A DNA stretch of 64,000 nt from Tolypeutes matacus (taxonomy: Eukaryota > Chordata > Mammalia > Cingulata > Chlamyphoridae), in contig JAKSZT010053928.1 of NCBI GenBank assembly GCA_026826555.1, positions 3,292,691-3,356,690 on the forward strand, in the 5' to 3' direction. Below the pieces are notes generated by a model. It worked only from the letters and a program-made list of their open reading frames with translations. It made no database searches and was not told the origin of the DNA. Made by a program: the position numbers and the translations under genes. Positions 23,035 through 33,601 of the stretch are shown piece by piece (the stretch's first letter is position 1; each line of letters begins with the position of its first letter).

Positions 23035-23135
23035 CCAAAATGTAGAAAACATTTTGCAAATGTTTAGTGATTGCCTACAATGAAGAAGCCACATTGCTAG
23101 GTTCTTTGGAACATAAAAATGAATCTTTTTCTAAG
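23035..23135 (-). repeat. L2 fragment (antisense)
   Basis: GTTTAGTGATTGCCTACAATGAAGAAGCCACATTGCTAGGTTCTTTGGAACATAAAAATGAAT follows the reversed L2 3' end ('tattgagtgcctactatgtgccaggcactgtgctaggc...'). Confidence 0.5.
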
Positions 23136-23359
23136 ATATTAAGTGTGGGATGTAAGACCAGTACATTTAAAACTATTTTACAGTAAAAAAAACAATGAAA
23201 TAATGTCATTAAACTACACATATGTTCATTTTCCAAGAGCTTTATGTTATTCAGCAGTCTTTCAGAAGACCACTACTTCTGATTCCCCCAAATTTGGGAG
23301 GGATTCTTATGTTGGCAAAGCAATAGGAAGATATCACCTGAGTGGGGAAGAACAGGATT

Positions 23360-23425
23360 ATACTCCCAAAGCCTATAGTTGGTGCTCAGTAAATGTTTGA
23401 AAACGAAATGAATGAACAAGTCAAG
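23360..23425 (+). repeat. L2 3' tail (sense)
   Basis: TTGGTGCTCAGTAAATGTTTGAAAACGAAATGAATGAACAAG matches the L2 terminus, including the degraded TGAA tail. Confidence 0.5.
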
Positions 23426-23689
23426 GGATGAAGATACTATTGCATCTGAACACTCTCCAATGGAATAAAGGCAGGTTTTCAAGAGGGGTCATATGTTAAT
23501 AGGTAATTTTCCATTGGTATGCAGTATTCTCAAGATTTTGTGATAAACCATACTTATTACAATAGCAAAATATATCCAAATTTAATTAAAGCTTAGTTCA
23601 CCTTAATGAATAGTCTGTGGTTTTCATTTGTTTTTGTTTTGTTTTCTTAGACCGGTCTTCAAGATTCATCTCTTGTTGTAAGGAACTTA

Positions 23690-23860
23690 TTCTTTCAATT
23701 AGCATTTATTGAATAGTTAATATACGCTAAATTTGGAGGGACCACAGTAGAAGATAACATTATGACAAGGCATTGTACAGAGCCTAATAGGGCACCAATG
23801 AGGGAGTTTTAACTTCTACAGACTTGAGGGTTGGTGGACTGGGCTAAGGATGTTATAGGT
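23690..23860 (-). repeat. L2-like fragment (antisense)
   Basis: TTCAATTAGCATTTATTGAATAGTTAATATACGCTAAA, ATAACATTATGACAAGGC and GCACCAATGAGGGAGTTTTAACTTCTA follow the reversed L2 3' region with mutations. Confidence 0.4.
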
Positions 23861-24238
23861 ATTCAGTATCATAGGTTTTTAAGATTAGGCATAATGGAAA
23901 AAATGTTTCCTTCTTTTACATTGTTTTAAGGTTACCCTAAAACTACTACTGGTTGCAGGAAAGGATGTAGTGAATTAGGTAGGGGGAGGATGGCCCACAA
24001 AAGAGTGAATCCATTTTGATGGTTTACGGAAGCTAAGTTTAAGTATATATAATTTTATCACTCACATTTATCGGATTATAGTCTAGAAAGTGAGTTTAGC
24101 ATTTTAAAAAATCATTGCTATAGAATAACAAAAAGTAAATGCTCTTTATTTTCAGTTATAAACTGTTCCTTGATAAGGAACATCTTCATAAAGTTTGATA
24201 TTCAACACAGGAAATATTTAAATAATACATTTTTTATG

Positions 24239-24297
24239 CTGCGATCAGAAATGTTGCCTTTGGCATGCAGGACCTCTCCAAGTCAAGTGAAGAAAAA
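24239..24297 (+). repeat. Unidentified 57-bp repeat, copy 1
   Basis: GCTGCGATCAGAAATGTTG, then CCTTTGGCATGCAGGACC and TCTCCAAGTCAAGTGAAGA, followed by an A-run (AAAAAAA). Near-identical to 26254-26311. No family recognised. No clear TSD around this copy. It lies 0.7 kb upstream of the second zinc-finger exon. Confidence 0.8.
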
Positions 24298-24969
24298 AAT
24301 GTGATGGATAGCTTTAAATATAATTTTGCTTTACTTTTTGTATGAAACAAAGTGATGAAATAATCACTTTGGCTGTTTTAAGTTTCAATTTAATTAAGAA
24401 TAAATTTTATTTTAAAACATAGTGCTTTATGTACTGGTTGCTATTTCTTTGCTGGATTATAACAAGTATTCTTTTTTAATGTAATAATCTTAAAGAACAT
24501 GATTTATTTTTAATTTGTCTAGGAGTAATATCTTTGTAAGAAAATTCTCATTTAAAAAGTGGTAAGTAATCTTAAGTGTAGGTAAATACAGTATGTTCTT
24601 CAGAAGTCATTATGCAATGCGATATAGATTTCTGTGATACAACAGAAAAATTAATAGTATCTATTGTTAGTGTCCAAATGAAAGTTATATAAAGTTTCTT
24701 TGCCTCAGGTTTTTAAAAAATGCTCTCAAATGAGTTATGTGAACTACTCATATTGGTATTGCTTATTCCTGGGTAGCGGGTTTCTCTATGATTATTTGAA
24801 ATCTAGTATGTTTATCTATACTAACAATAATAAATTCTTTTATAGTTAACAAACTACTGTTTCACTGTTAATGGTGGTTTTACATGTTGTGGAAATGAAT
24901 TTCCTTATCATTTTACTTAATTTGATCAAATTGAAAATCTTAACTATATTTTAAAACTTTTTGCCACAG

Positions 24970-25066
24970 CGTTTTACCAACGAGGATCATTTGGCTGTCC
25001 ATAAACATAAACATGAGATGACACTGAAATTTGGTCCAGCACGTAATGACAGTGTCATTGTGGCTG
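24970..25066 (+). CDS. ATF2: ATF2 coding exon: zinc-finger His pair, residues ~35-66
   Basis: Acceptor TTGCCACAG at 24969, donor G|GTTAGT at 25067. Ninety-seven bases: 32 codons plus the first base of an Asp codon. It reads RFTNEDHLAVHKHKHEMTLK and FGPARNDSVIVA. Together with the preceding exon the finger is C-x4-C-x12-H-x3-H. In ATF2 this domain supports transactivation and takes part in the intramolecular contact with the bZIP region that keeps the unphosphorylated protein weakly active. The donor has T at +3 (GTTAGT), a weaker match than the other six donors. Ends in phase 1, so skipping this exon alone would shift the frame. Confidence 0.97.
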
Positions 25067-28000
25067 GTTAGTATATGCTTTTATTAATAGCTTATATACA
25101 TATTTCACCTGGAATGTGCACAATTTTTGTGTATTTTCTGTAAGTAATATAGTCTGGTGATATTCCAATTACTTCATTTACAGTAAATGTTGGCAACATG
25201 TATTTTACCCATTACATCTCCATGTTTCCTTCTGACCATTCATTTCACTTTTTTGTGTAGTTTGCAAATATAGATTTCAATGTCAATTTTGTGGAAGCTA
25301 ATTAGAACCTGGGAGCATTCATTCTATCTCCAAACTTTACATTTAATTGATACTTAACTAATGTGGTATTTAGTCATTGTTTCTTTTAGCTGTCTTGCAC
25401 CTCGTTTACAATGCTGTGTGAAGATACAAAATGGTCAAGCCCCTCCTGTTGGGGAAAGAGCAATTAGCAGACTCGTTCCTTAGGATTTTGTTTATATTTC
25501 TTTTCAGACTAAATATTATTGTTAGTAAAATACTCACAATGAAAGGGACCTAAATTCAGTCAGTGCATTTTTGTGTAGTAACCCTTGAACATACAGTATC
25601 ACCTAAGTAGATGATTGTCTTTCACAATATGTGAAAAGAGAAACCCAATTTGTGTTTTAGTTTATTGTCCTTCCATGCTGTATTTGCTGCCCTTTTTTGG
25701 TATTTAAATACACACACTCACCCCTATGTGTATATACACACACATACTTATGTATAATTTTACTGCATTTATATAGTTTATAAATGAGAATCATGGTAAG
25801 AAAAATCTTTATATAAAATTTTATATAAATTTCAAACATCTTTGTGTCATAACCACAGATTCACAAATCATAAAAATTCTTTTCTCTTAAAAGCTTAGGT
25901 TATACTCTTATAACCTAGCATAACCTTAGTTTTATACTATTTGTAAGTCTGGAATTATGCCTTAATACCGAATACTATTAATACTTTTAAATATTACCCA
26001 AGATAGAGATCAAATTGTCATATGCAATGCTTTGGAGGGTTAATGAGACAAATATTAGATGACTCTTCCTGTACTTTCATCATGGAAATTTTTGTAATGA
26101 AAATATGAAGGTAACAAAAAAGTTGAAAGTGTTTCTAAAACAATTTAGGGAAAATATAGAGTTACTTGAAACATATCTTCAGTTCTATAAGTAAAATGAA
26201 GCTAGACAAGATTGAGTATGCATTTCTTTAGTCTATTGTACAGGACATAGTAAGAGCTATCAGAAATGTTGTTGCCTTTGGCATACAGGACCTCTCCAAG
26301 TCAAGTGAAGAAACATAGTAAGTAGCTAGAATTTAAAAGGCTAACAGAAAAAGAAGCCAAACAACAGTAATAACCTGTAAGGTTCACTCTCTAGGCTTGA
26401 AGATCTTTGCTTCTTTGGAACCTTAGTTAGAGCCTTTTCTCCCTCTTGATTACTTTTTAACTCAAAAATGTTAGGAGATTGATTTCTAGAGATTGCTTTC
26501 CTATCTGATTACATTTAACACAGTAGAAAAATAGAAAACATTCAGGCACAGAACTTGACCTTTTTACTAACATATGTTTAGGTGAGTAGTTTAGCATTAC
26601 TGTATAAATATAATGCTTGGTATGTGTAGTATATATTTTATGGTGAATAGCCATAAGCAATCTGCATGTTAAGCGATTGTGCCTACATTCGTTGACTTTT
26701 CTCAAGCTTGATAGTTCAGGAATCACTGATAAAAGTGATTTATGCTTATGCATTTTATTTTTAAGATTTTTTTCCTCCCTTTAACTCAAATTAAGAGCCT
26801 TCTAATGAGGTTAGATTGACAAACCTTTTGGGTGTGAACAGAAGAGTCAAATCATATTCAGTTTACTAATTTAGTCATGATGGACTTAAGCTGATATGTG
26901 TACATTGGTCCTTTACTATAGTATGATTTTGGATGTCTTTTGGGAGTAGGGAGTACGTTACAGGCTAATACATAAAATGACGACACAGTCGAGTCTCTTC
27001 AGTAATTCTGATAATACTAATAGTGTCCGAGACAGTCCTGTATAATGTCTACATGGGTTGTTTCAGTATGAAATATATTTTTATATAGTAAGCATATAAA
27101 AGCATATAAGAAATGTCCATTCTTCGGGACACAATAGTTAACAAGTATGTGAATTTTGATTTCACAAAAGATTTTGTGAGTATATTGTCTTAAACCAGGA
27201 ATCATCCTGTCATTTAGCTTAGGCTAGAACCGTGGTATAACCTGTAAAACTGATGCCCTCAAACATATAAAAATGTGAATAGAATTTCAATGTGCTTCCA
27301 ATTCTGATCAATATGAATAAACAACCTTGAATATAATAATACTGAATGGGGAAAATTAATAAATTTGCTATTTTTCACACAAAATGGGCAGTAATTTGAT
27401 CTGTAGCTAGTATGTGTACACATGTACACAGAGTGTATGTGCATAACATGAGTACATATTCCAATATAGTTAAAATATTTCAAGTTGTGAGAAAGCTGAG
27501 ATGATTATTCTTCTGCTATCTAGAAATTAAGCTAGGACATTCCATGCATATGTGACTCTTACATAGTCCCTAAATTTGAAAACTAGCTTCAATAGCTGCC
27601 TACTAAAGATTCTGATTAAACTTGCCTTCACAATAGATTATAAACAACTAGTGGAAGGGCCAGGTTAAAGAGCATATACATGCTCTGTCCTCCTTTTCCC
27701 CAAATTGCATGTATTTTAAATAATCATAATTTTAAATACTGTAAATTGAAAAGAAAAAAAATTTATCACTATTAGATAATGATAATACTTGACCTTTGAA
27801 TGAGGATGCTTATGCCACTCTAGTCAGAAAGAGTAGAACTAAGGGCAAGAAGGATTTCTTTCAAACTTTTGTAGTTCATAAAGTTGAAGCAAATTTCTTG
27901 AACTGCAACAAAAAACTTAACCAAATTTTGTTTGCTTTAAAGGAAGAGATCTTTCCAAAGAGAATTAACAACTGACTGAACCAGTCCTGCTAATTTGTTA

Positions 28001-28067
28001 GTTTACTAGTTCTTATTTAGAGTCCTTTATGATATTAAATCTATGTAATTCTTGACATTTATTTCAG
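25067..28067 (+). other. ATF2: ATF2 intron (3,001 bp), mostly unique
   Basis: Donor GTTAGT, acceptor CATTTATTTCAG. Apart from the 57-bp repeat at 26254-26311 I recognise no transposon: no SINE, L1 or LTR. That is unusual for this locus and makes it the longest apparently repeat-poor stretch between exons. Short CA/TA-rich runs occur near 25710-25750. No other gene signal seen. Confidence 0.85.
26254..26311 (+). repeat. Unidentified 57-bp repeat, copy 2, with TSD
   Basis: AGCTATCAGAAATGTTGTTG, CCTTTGGCATACAGGACC, TCTCCAAGTCAAGTGAAGAA. Compared with copy 1 it has a TTG insertion, one base change in the middle block and a shorter A-run. Flanked by ACATAGTAAG (26245-26254 and about 26312-26321), which looks like a target-site duplication, so this copy appears to have been inserted as a unit. 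Confidence 0.75.
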
Positions 28068-28186
28068 ATCAGACTCCAACACCAACAAGATTCTTGAAAA
28101 ACTGTGAAGAAGTGGGTCTATTTAATGAGTTGGCAAGTCCATTTGAGAATGAATTCAAGAAAGCCTCCGAAGACGACATTAAAAAA
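28068..28186 (+). CDS. ATF2: ATF2 coding exon: MAPK phospho-acceptor region, residues ~66-106
   Basis: Acceptor ATTTCAG at 28067, donor AAA|GTATGT at 28187. The first two bases finish the split Asp codon, then 39 codons read QTPTPTRFLKNCEEVGLFNE and LASPFENEFKKASEDDIKK. The TPTPT cluster opening the exon holds Thr69 and Thr71 (human numbering), the sites phosphorylated by JNK and p38 that switch ATF2 on; Thr73 follows. The flanking hydrophobic/acidic residues form the core transactivation segment and the kinase contact region. 119 bases, phase 1 to phase 0. With the preceding exon (97 bases) it makes an in-frame 216-base unit. Confidence 0.97.
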
Positions 28187-28332
28187 GTATGTTGTTAATC
28201 ATGAAATTAAAAAGAGAGAGAATACTTCTGACAGAACAGTAACAACTGTTTATGTTTCCTGCTTTCTTAGTTTAGATATATCCGTCAGTTATTTTTGAGC
28301 TCATAACATTTTCTTTAATATTTTCATTTTAG
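28187..28332 (+). other. ATF2: ATF2 short intron (146 bp)
   Basis: Donor GTATGT, acceptor CATTTTAG. Phase 0. Too small for repeats; A/T-rich with a T-rich tract at its 3' end. Intron retention here would add an in-frame TAA within the first few codons (GTATGTTGTTAA). Confidence 0.95.
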
Positions 28333-28461
28333 ATGCCTCTAGATTTATCCCCCCTCGCAACACCCATTATAAGAAGCAAAATTGAGGAGCCCTCTGTTGT
28401 GGAAACAACTCACCAGGATAGTCCTTTACCTCATCCAGAGTCTACTACCAGTGATGAAAAG
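28333..28461 (+). CDS. ATF2: ATF2 coding exon: Pro-directed phosphorylation region, residues ~107-149
   Basis: Exactly 43 codons, phase 0 at both ends: MPLDLSPLATPIIRSKIEEP, SVVETTHQDSPLPHPESTTS, DEK. Acceptor CATTTTAG, donor AAG|GTTAGA. SP and TP pairs (LSPLATP, DSPLP) are consensus proline-directed kinase sites; Ser112 in human ATF2 falls in the LSPL motif. A symmetric exon, so skipping it would delete 43 residues without changing the frame. The donor GTTAGA is weak (T at +3, A at +6). Confidence 0.97.
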
Positions 28462-28604
28462 GTTAGAAATTTCAATTTACGGTAGAAATACAAATTAAGG
28501 GGGAAAAATTGGTGCCCCAAGTAAATTATAATGTTTATTCTACATAAAATGTTATTTAAATAAATTGTACACAATTCCTCATCGGCTTGTAATAGTTTTT
28601 ATGT

Positions 28605-28713
28605 TTGTTTGTTTTTGTGTGTGTTTTTTTTTTTAAAGAAGGTATTGGGGATTGAACCCAGGACCTCGTACGTGGGAAGCAAGCACTCAACCACTGAGCT
28701 GCGTCCACTCCCC
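28605..28713 (-). mobile_element. Short DAS-type SINE with TSD
   Basis: T/G-rich tail, then GGTATTGGGGATTGAACCCAGG (complemented B box) and CAACCACTGAGCTGCGTCC. TSD TGTAATAGTTTTTATGT (from 28589) and TGTAATAGTTTTATGT (28714-28729), one T difference. Lies 140 bases after an ATF2 coding exon. Confidence 0.88.
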
Positions 28714-30867
28714 TGTAATAGTTTTATGTGTAAAATTAACCTTTGAATACTCACATAAATTTGAAGGAAAGAAGACTCCACCTTTATAGATAATTAGGTT
28801 TTTATTACACACAGAAAAATTACAGGGGAGAACAGCAGTCATATTAAATAACTTATTTTTAAAAGTATGTATAAATTTTTTTTAATCTTGCATTTGGTGT
28901 ATTTTTCCCCCAACCCACCCTATTATTATTTTTGAAATATATTTTTATGACAGAAGTTGTACAAAACCATTGTGCACATGGACAGAATTCCCATACAACA
29001 CCCCTCTATCAACATACCACACCATGGTGGAACATTTGTTACTGATTATAAGATAATACAGACCATTACCAGATCCATAACATACGTTTGGCACACTTTT
29101 TCCATATTCCTCCATTAACACAGTACATCTTTGGCATAGATGCATGAATATTACAGTATTGCTGTTAACCACAGTCCATAGGTAACTCCAGTTGTATTTA
29201 TACCATGCTTCTCCATATTCCCACCACCCTGCAATAGTGATGGATTTGCTCTAGCTCACAAAGGACGCTCTTGCATCTGTACCATCAACCACAATTCTCA
29301 TTTACCTCTGGGTTTACTGTGTTAGTCAGTCCCTAGATTACTTTCTTAACTTTTTTTCAATTGGCATTTACACCCCTAGACTACCCTTTTCAGCCACATT
29401 CCCATTTTTAAACCAGCTGTTACTCACTATAATGTATTACCATCAACTCTATACATTTCCACACTTTTACAGTAAAATTAATTAAAACTTCTACATACAT
29501 GAAACATCAGTAATCCATCTCAGTCCTCCTCTTATCTCCTTTAAGAATCCACCACCTACACCAGGTCTTGAAGATATTTTCCTACATTTTCTTCTAGAAG
29601 CTTTATGATTCTTGCTTTTATATTTAGAATTTTGTTCCATTTTGAGTTAATTTTTGTATAAGGTGTGAGATAGGGGTGGGTCCTTTTCCCTTCTTTTGAT
29701 TATGGATATCCAGTTCTCCCAGCAACATTTGTTGAATGGACTGTTCTGCCTGAGCTCAGTGGGTTTGACAGACTTGTCTAAAATCACTTGACTATAAATG
29801 TGAGGTTCTGTTTCTGAACCATCAGTTCAGTTCCATTGGTCTGTGTGTCTATGTTTATGCCAGTACCATGCTGCTTTTTACCACTATAGCTAGGTAATAT
29901 GATTTAAAGTCCAGAAGTGAGAGTCCTCCAACTTTGCTTTTCCTTTTTAAGATGTTTTTGGCTGTTCAGAACCCTTTACCCTTCCAAATAAATTTGATAA
30001 TTGTGTTTTCCATTTATTTAAAAAATGCTGGTGGAATTTTTATCGGGATTATCTTGAACCTGTCTATCAATTTGGGTAAAATTGACATCTTAATGATTTT
30101 AGTCTTCTAACCGGTGAGCATAGAACCTTCTTCCAATTATTTAGGTCTTTTTAAAATATTTTTTAACAATGAGTTGTAGTTTTAAATACAAGTGATTTAT
30201 ATCCTTGGTTAAGTTTATTCCTAAATATTTGATTCTTTTAGTCACTATTGTAAATGAAACTTTTTTCCCCTGACTTCTTTCTCAGATTGTGCACTACTAG
30301 TGTCTTTTAAAATTTATTTCATCTGTTAAAAGTATAGCTACTCTGGCTTTATTTTTATTTATTTTATTTATTTTTTTGGTTACTGCATGCATGGAATATC
30401 TTCTTCCAGCCTTTCACTTTCAATCTACTGATATCTTTGGGTCTAAGGTGAGTCTCTCGCATCCAGCATATAGGTGGCTCACATTTTCTTATACAGTATG
30501 CCAGTCTGTGTCTTTTGTTTGGAATTTAATCCAATAACATTCAATGTTATTACTGTAAAGGCAGTTCTTATTTCACCCATTTTGACCTTTGATTTTATCT
30601 GTAATATTTTATTTTCCCCACTCTTTTGAGACTTTTAGTTACTTTCACTGATAATCTTCATTTCTAGGCTCTCTTCCAAGCCTCTCTCTCCTGTCTTTTC
30701 TTTTCAGACTGTAGCACACCCTTTGTGTTTCCTGAAAAGCTGGTTTACAAACTCTCAGTTTCTGTTTATCTGTGACTATTCTAAACTCCCCCTCATTTGT
30801 GAAAGACATACTTGCTGGATATAAGATTCTTGGCTGGAAGTTTTTCTCTTGCAGTACCTTAAATATA

Positions 30868-31500
30868 TCACACTACTGTCTTCTTGCCTCCATGGTTTCT
30901 GATGAGAAATCGGCACTTAATCTTACTGGGTATCCCGTATATGTTATGCATTGCTTTTTTCTTGCTGCTCTCAGAATTCTCTTTGTCTTTGGAATTTGAC
31001 ATTCTGATTAGTGTGTGTCTCGCAGTTGGTCTGTTCGGATTTATTTGGATGGGAGTACATTGTGCTTCTTGAACATGGATATCTATGTCCTTCAATAGGG
31101 TTGGGTAATTTTCTACCATTATTTCTTCAGATATTCCTTCTGCCCCTTTTCCCTTCTCTTCTCCTTCTGAGACACCCATGACACATATGTGTGCATGTCT
31201 CTTGCTGTCATTTAGTTCCTGAGACCTTGTTCAATTTTTTCCATTCTTTTCTTCATCTGTTCTTTTCTATGTTCACTTTCAGGGGCCATTTCTTCAAGTT
31301 CACCAATCCTTTTTTCTGTCTCCTCAAATCTGCTGTTATATGATTCTGGTGTATTTTTACACCTTTCATTCCCATTAGATCTGTTATTTTTCTATGTATG
31401 CTTTCAAATCCTTCTTTGTGCTCATTCAATATCAATGTCTTCTTAATATCCATAATCTCTTTAGCCATCTCATTGAATTTGTTAAGTTTTTTTTTTTTGA
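30868..31500 (-). pseudogene. L1 ORF1 remnant
   Basis: Two frames (31504-31253 and 31179-30868) carry the coiled-coil tail and the RRM-like block GVSEGEEKGKGAEGISEEIM, with HVQEAQCTPIQINPNRP. Broken by at least one frameshift between them. No intact protein can be read. Confidence 0.75.
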
Positions 31501-31679
31501 ACATCTATGATTAGGTGTCTCAACTTCTTTATGTCATCTGGAAGCCTATCTTGTTCCTTTAACTGGGCCATATCTTCCTGTTTCTTGGTGTGGATTATAA
31601 TTTTTTGTTGGCGTCTTGGCATCTGGCTTACTAGATGTATTTTTTCTGGGTGCTGTTTCTCTCTTTAGTTTAGGGCTTT

Positions 31680-33000
31680 CTTGCCCTTTCTTCCTTGCTA
31701 GTTGTGTAGTAGGAGCCAAGGATATAGTTGGTGCTGTAAGAAGCTGTGGAGGCTCAAACTGCCCTCATTGCCCCAGGGACCGATGAAGCTTCTTCCAACT
31801 TTCTCCTTTGCCAGGGGTAGGGACAGATCCACAGCCATGTATAATAATCCAGGTCGGGCAGGCCTAGACTGTAGTTGTGCAGAGAGACTGATGAAGCTTC
31901 ATGCCCCTTTCTCCCCTGCCTGGGGTGGAGATGGAGTTGTAGGTGTGGGCAGCAATCTATCCTGTTCAGGTCCAAAATGACCACATTTGCCCTGGTAGAT
32001 TTCCCATCTGTGTCAGCCAAATATGCCTGCAGTTACCCGGAGAGGCTGGTGCAGGGCTCCCGTCTTCCTCCCTGCTAGAGGTGGGGCTGAAGCCTAGGCT
32101 AGGGCTGCAGTCTGATCTGGATGAAAGAAGCTGGTCCCTGCCGTCAGTGATTTTCAATCAGCCCAGCTTCCCCTCATGCCGGAGGCGGAGTCAAAATGGC
32201 AGCTACTACCCTCTTTCTGACTTGGACAGCTTCAAACTTTAGCTGTTCTTAGGGTTATACTTTAGCCAGCTGAATTTACTAATCAGTAGCTAAAGTCTGT
32301 GGCCAATTGTCTCTTCCTCCCCTGATTTTGGGAAATGGAGCTTCCATCTCTAGCTCCTGGGGCAACTTGCACCACCAGAGTAGGATAATTACCAGCCTCT
32401 GACACATGGCCTATATTTTCCCAGAGAGGCTGGCACAGGTCCCCCCAGCTTCCTCCCTGCTGGAATGTGGGGCTGGGGCTTAGGCTAGAGCTGTAATCTG
32501 ATCTGGATGGAAAGAATCATGTCCCTAACCAGCACTGTGATTTTCAGTCCACCCCGCTTCCCCTCGAGCCAGGGGCAGAGTTAAAGTGGTGGCTACCTGC
32601 CTCCTCCTTACCTGGTCAGGTTCAAACTCTAGCCATTCCTAGGATTACACCCTAGCCTGCCAAACCCACCAGTCAGCAGCTGAACCTGGTGCCCAACCAT
32701 CTCCTCCTCCCCTGTCCCTGAGAAGTGGAGCCTCCATTTCCAGCCATGGAACAACTCCCAAGGTAGCCTGTACTGCCAGTGGAGGATGGGCACAGGCCTC
32801 TGTGGAGTGAAGTGCTCCACCCACAAATCCTCTCTGCAGATGGGCGGTCTCCTCCCTCCATTCCTTCAGGGGTGTTGCAGGATGCTCACCTGGAACCTCC
32901 AAACAGGTGCCCTAGTTAGCTCTGGGTGATTACTAAGTGCCCTGTATAATGAGCTGTCACTAGAAGCTCTTTACTCTGCCGCCATCTTGCTGGCCATCCA
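31680..33000 (-). promoter_or_regulatory. L1 5'UTR with tandem monomers
   Basis: GC-rich for this locus. A unit of about 384 bp occurs twice head to tail: AGAGGCTGG at 32041 and again at 32425, followed by matching landmarks (TTCCTCCCTGCT, TAGGCTAG, TCTGATCTGGATG, CCGCTTCCCCTC, TTCAAACT). A shorter duplication of about 107 bp (31782 and 31889; GATGAAGCTTC and CTTTCTCC) lies nearer ORF1. Likely the L1 promoter. Confidence 0.7.
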
Positions 33001-33135
33001 GGTTATATAAATTTTAATTTGATTTTGGGTTGTTATTTTAATTTTTAGCTATTCATAGACAGTGACCACTTAAGAAATCTTTACAACTAAAAATTGTTTG
33101 AAAATTGGTGAACAAAGACTTCGTTAAGAGACTGG

Positions 33136-33350
33136 GGAGCAGATGTGGCTCATGTGATTGAGCTCCTGCTTCCCATATAGGAGGTTCCAGGTTCAGTTCC
33201 TGTGCCTCCTGTAGAAATAAAAACAAACGACAAGAAAACTAAACGAAAATACCAACTCAAGGAAGCCAATGTGGCTCAATGGTTGAGCATCAGGTTCCCA
33301 CCCACACACTAGGTCCCGGTTTCAATCCCAGCCCTAAGTTAAGGGAGTTG
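33136..33350 (+). mobile_element. Dimeric DAS-type SINE (sense)
   Basis: Two monomers, each starting at a GTGGCTCA A box (33149 and 33272) with B-box-like GGTTCAGTTCC (33192) and GGTTTCAATCC (33318). They are joined by an A-rich linker (AAATAAAAACAAACGACAAG). The right end runs into the inverted SINE at 33362. Confidence 0.8.
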
Positions 33351-33360
33351 TCGCTCATTC

Positions 33361-33361
<1 letters not shown>

Positions 33362-33392
<31 letters not shown>

Positions 33393-33601
33393 ATGCCCCC
33401 CTTGCTGCTTATGCTCGCTGTGTCCATTTGCTGTATGCTTTTCCTTTGTCTGCTTGTCTCTCTTTGTTGAGTCATCTTGCTGCGTTGGCTCACTGTGCCA
33501 CACGGGCTGGCTTGCCTTCACCAGGAGGCCCCGGGAATCGAACCCGGGAACTCCCCTGTGGTAAATGCAAGCCCAACCAATTAAGCCACAGCCACTTCTC
33601 T
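33362..33601 (-). mobile_element. Long DAS-type SINE variant (antisense)
   Basis: T-run, TGCTGCTTATGCTCGCTGTG, an extra TGTC/CTTTGTC-rich middle, CACCAGGAGGCCCCGGGAAT, CGAACCCGGG and AATTAAGCCACAGCCACTTC. Flanks AGTTGTCGCTCATTCTT and AGTTACTCATTCTT suggest a TSD. Forms an inverted pair with the sense SINE directly to its left. Confidence 0.85.

Larger units (their letters stand above)
3590..24969 (+). other. ATF2: ATF2 intron (21,380 bp) splitting the zinc finger
   Basis: Donor CAG|GTAATA, acceptor TTGCCACAG|CGT, phase 0. It holds L1, SINE, MIR and L2 insertions listed separately. Stretches where I recognise nothing are roughly 3590-4075, 4520-4690, 6540-7130, 16330-16850, 20770-20910, 21130-21590, 21823-23030 and 23870-24230. 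Around 16140-16320 and 6065-6190 there is diverged interspersed-repeat-like text that I cannot name. A GGGGGGGGGGG run sits near 17360. Confidence 0.9.
28880..33005 (-). mobile_element. L1 with large internal ORF2 deletions and tandem 5'UTR monomers
   Basis: Minus-strand order: 5' end near 33000 (GCCGCCATCTTGC...), 5'UTR to about 31670, ORF1 remnant (about 31500-30870, with GVSEGEEKGKGAE), a little endonuclease-region ORF2 (about 30860-30320), a jump to the RT/C-terminal region (about 30300-29545), a second jump into 3'UTR (29540-28880) and an A-tail. Candidate TSD TATAAATTTT at 28870-28879 and 33006-33015. Most of ORF2, including the catalytic core, is absent. Confidence 0.8.

Noticed and set aside
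31702..32902. Cluster of ORFs on both strands suggesting a GC-rich gene
   Set aside because: It is the tandem-monomer L1 5'UTR; the ORFs reflect higher GC content and are mutually overlapping on both strands.
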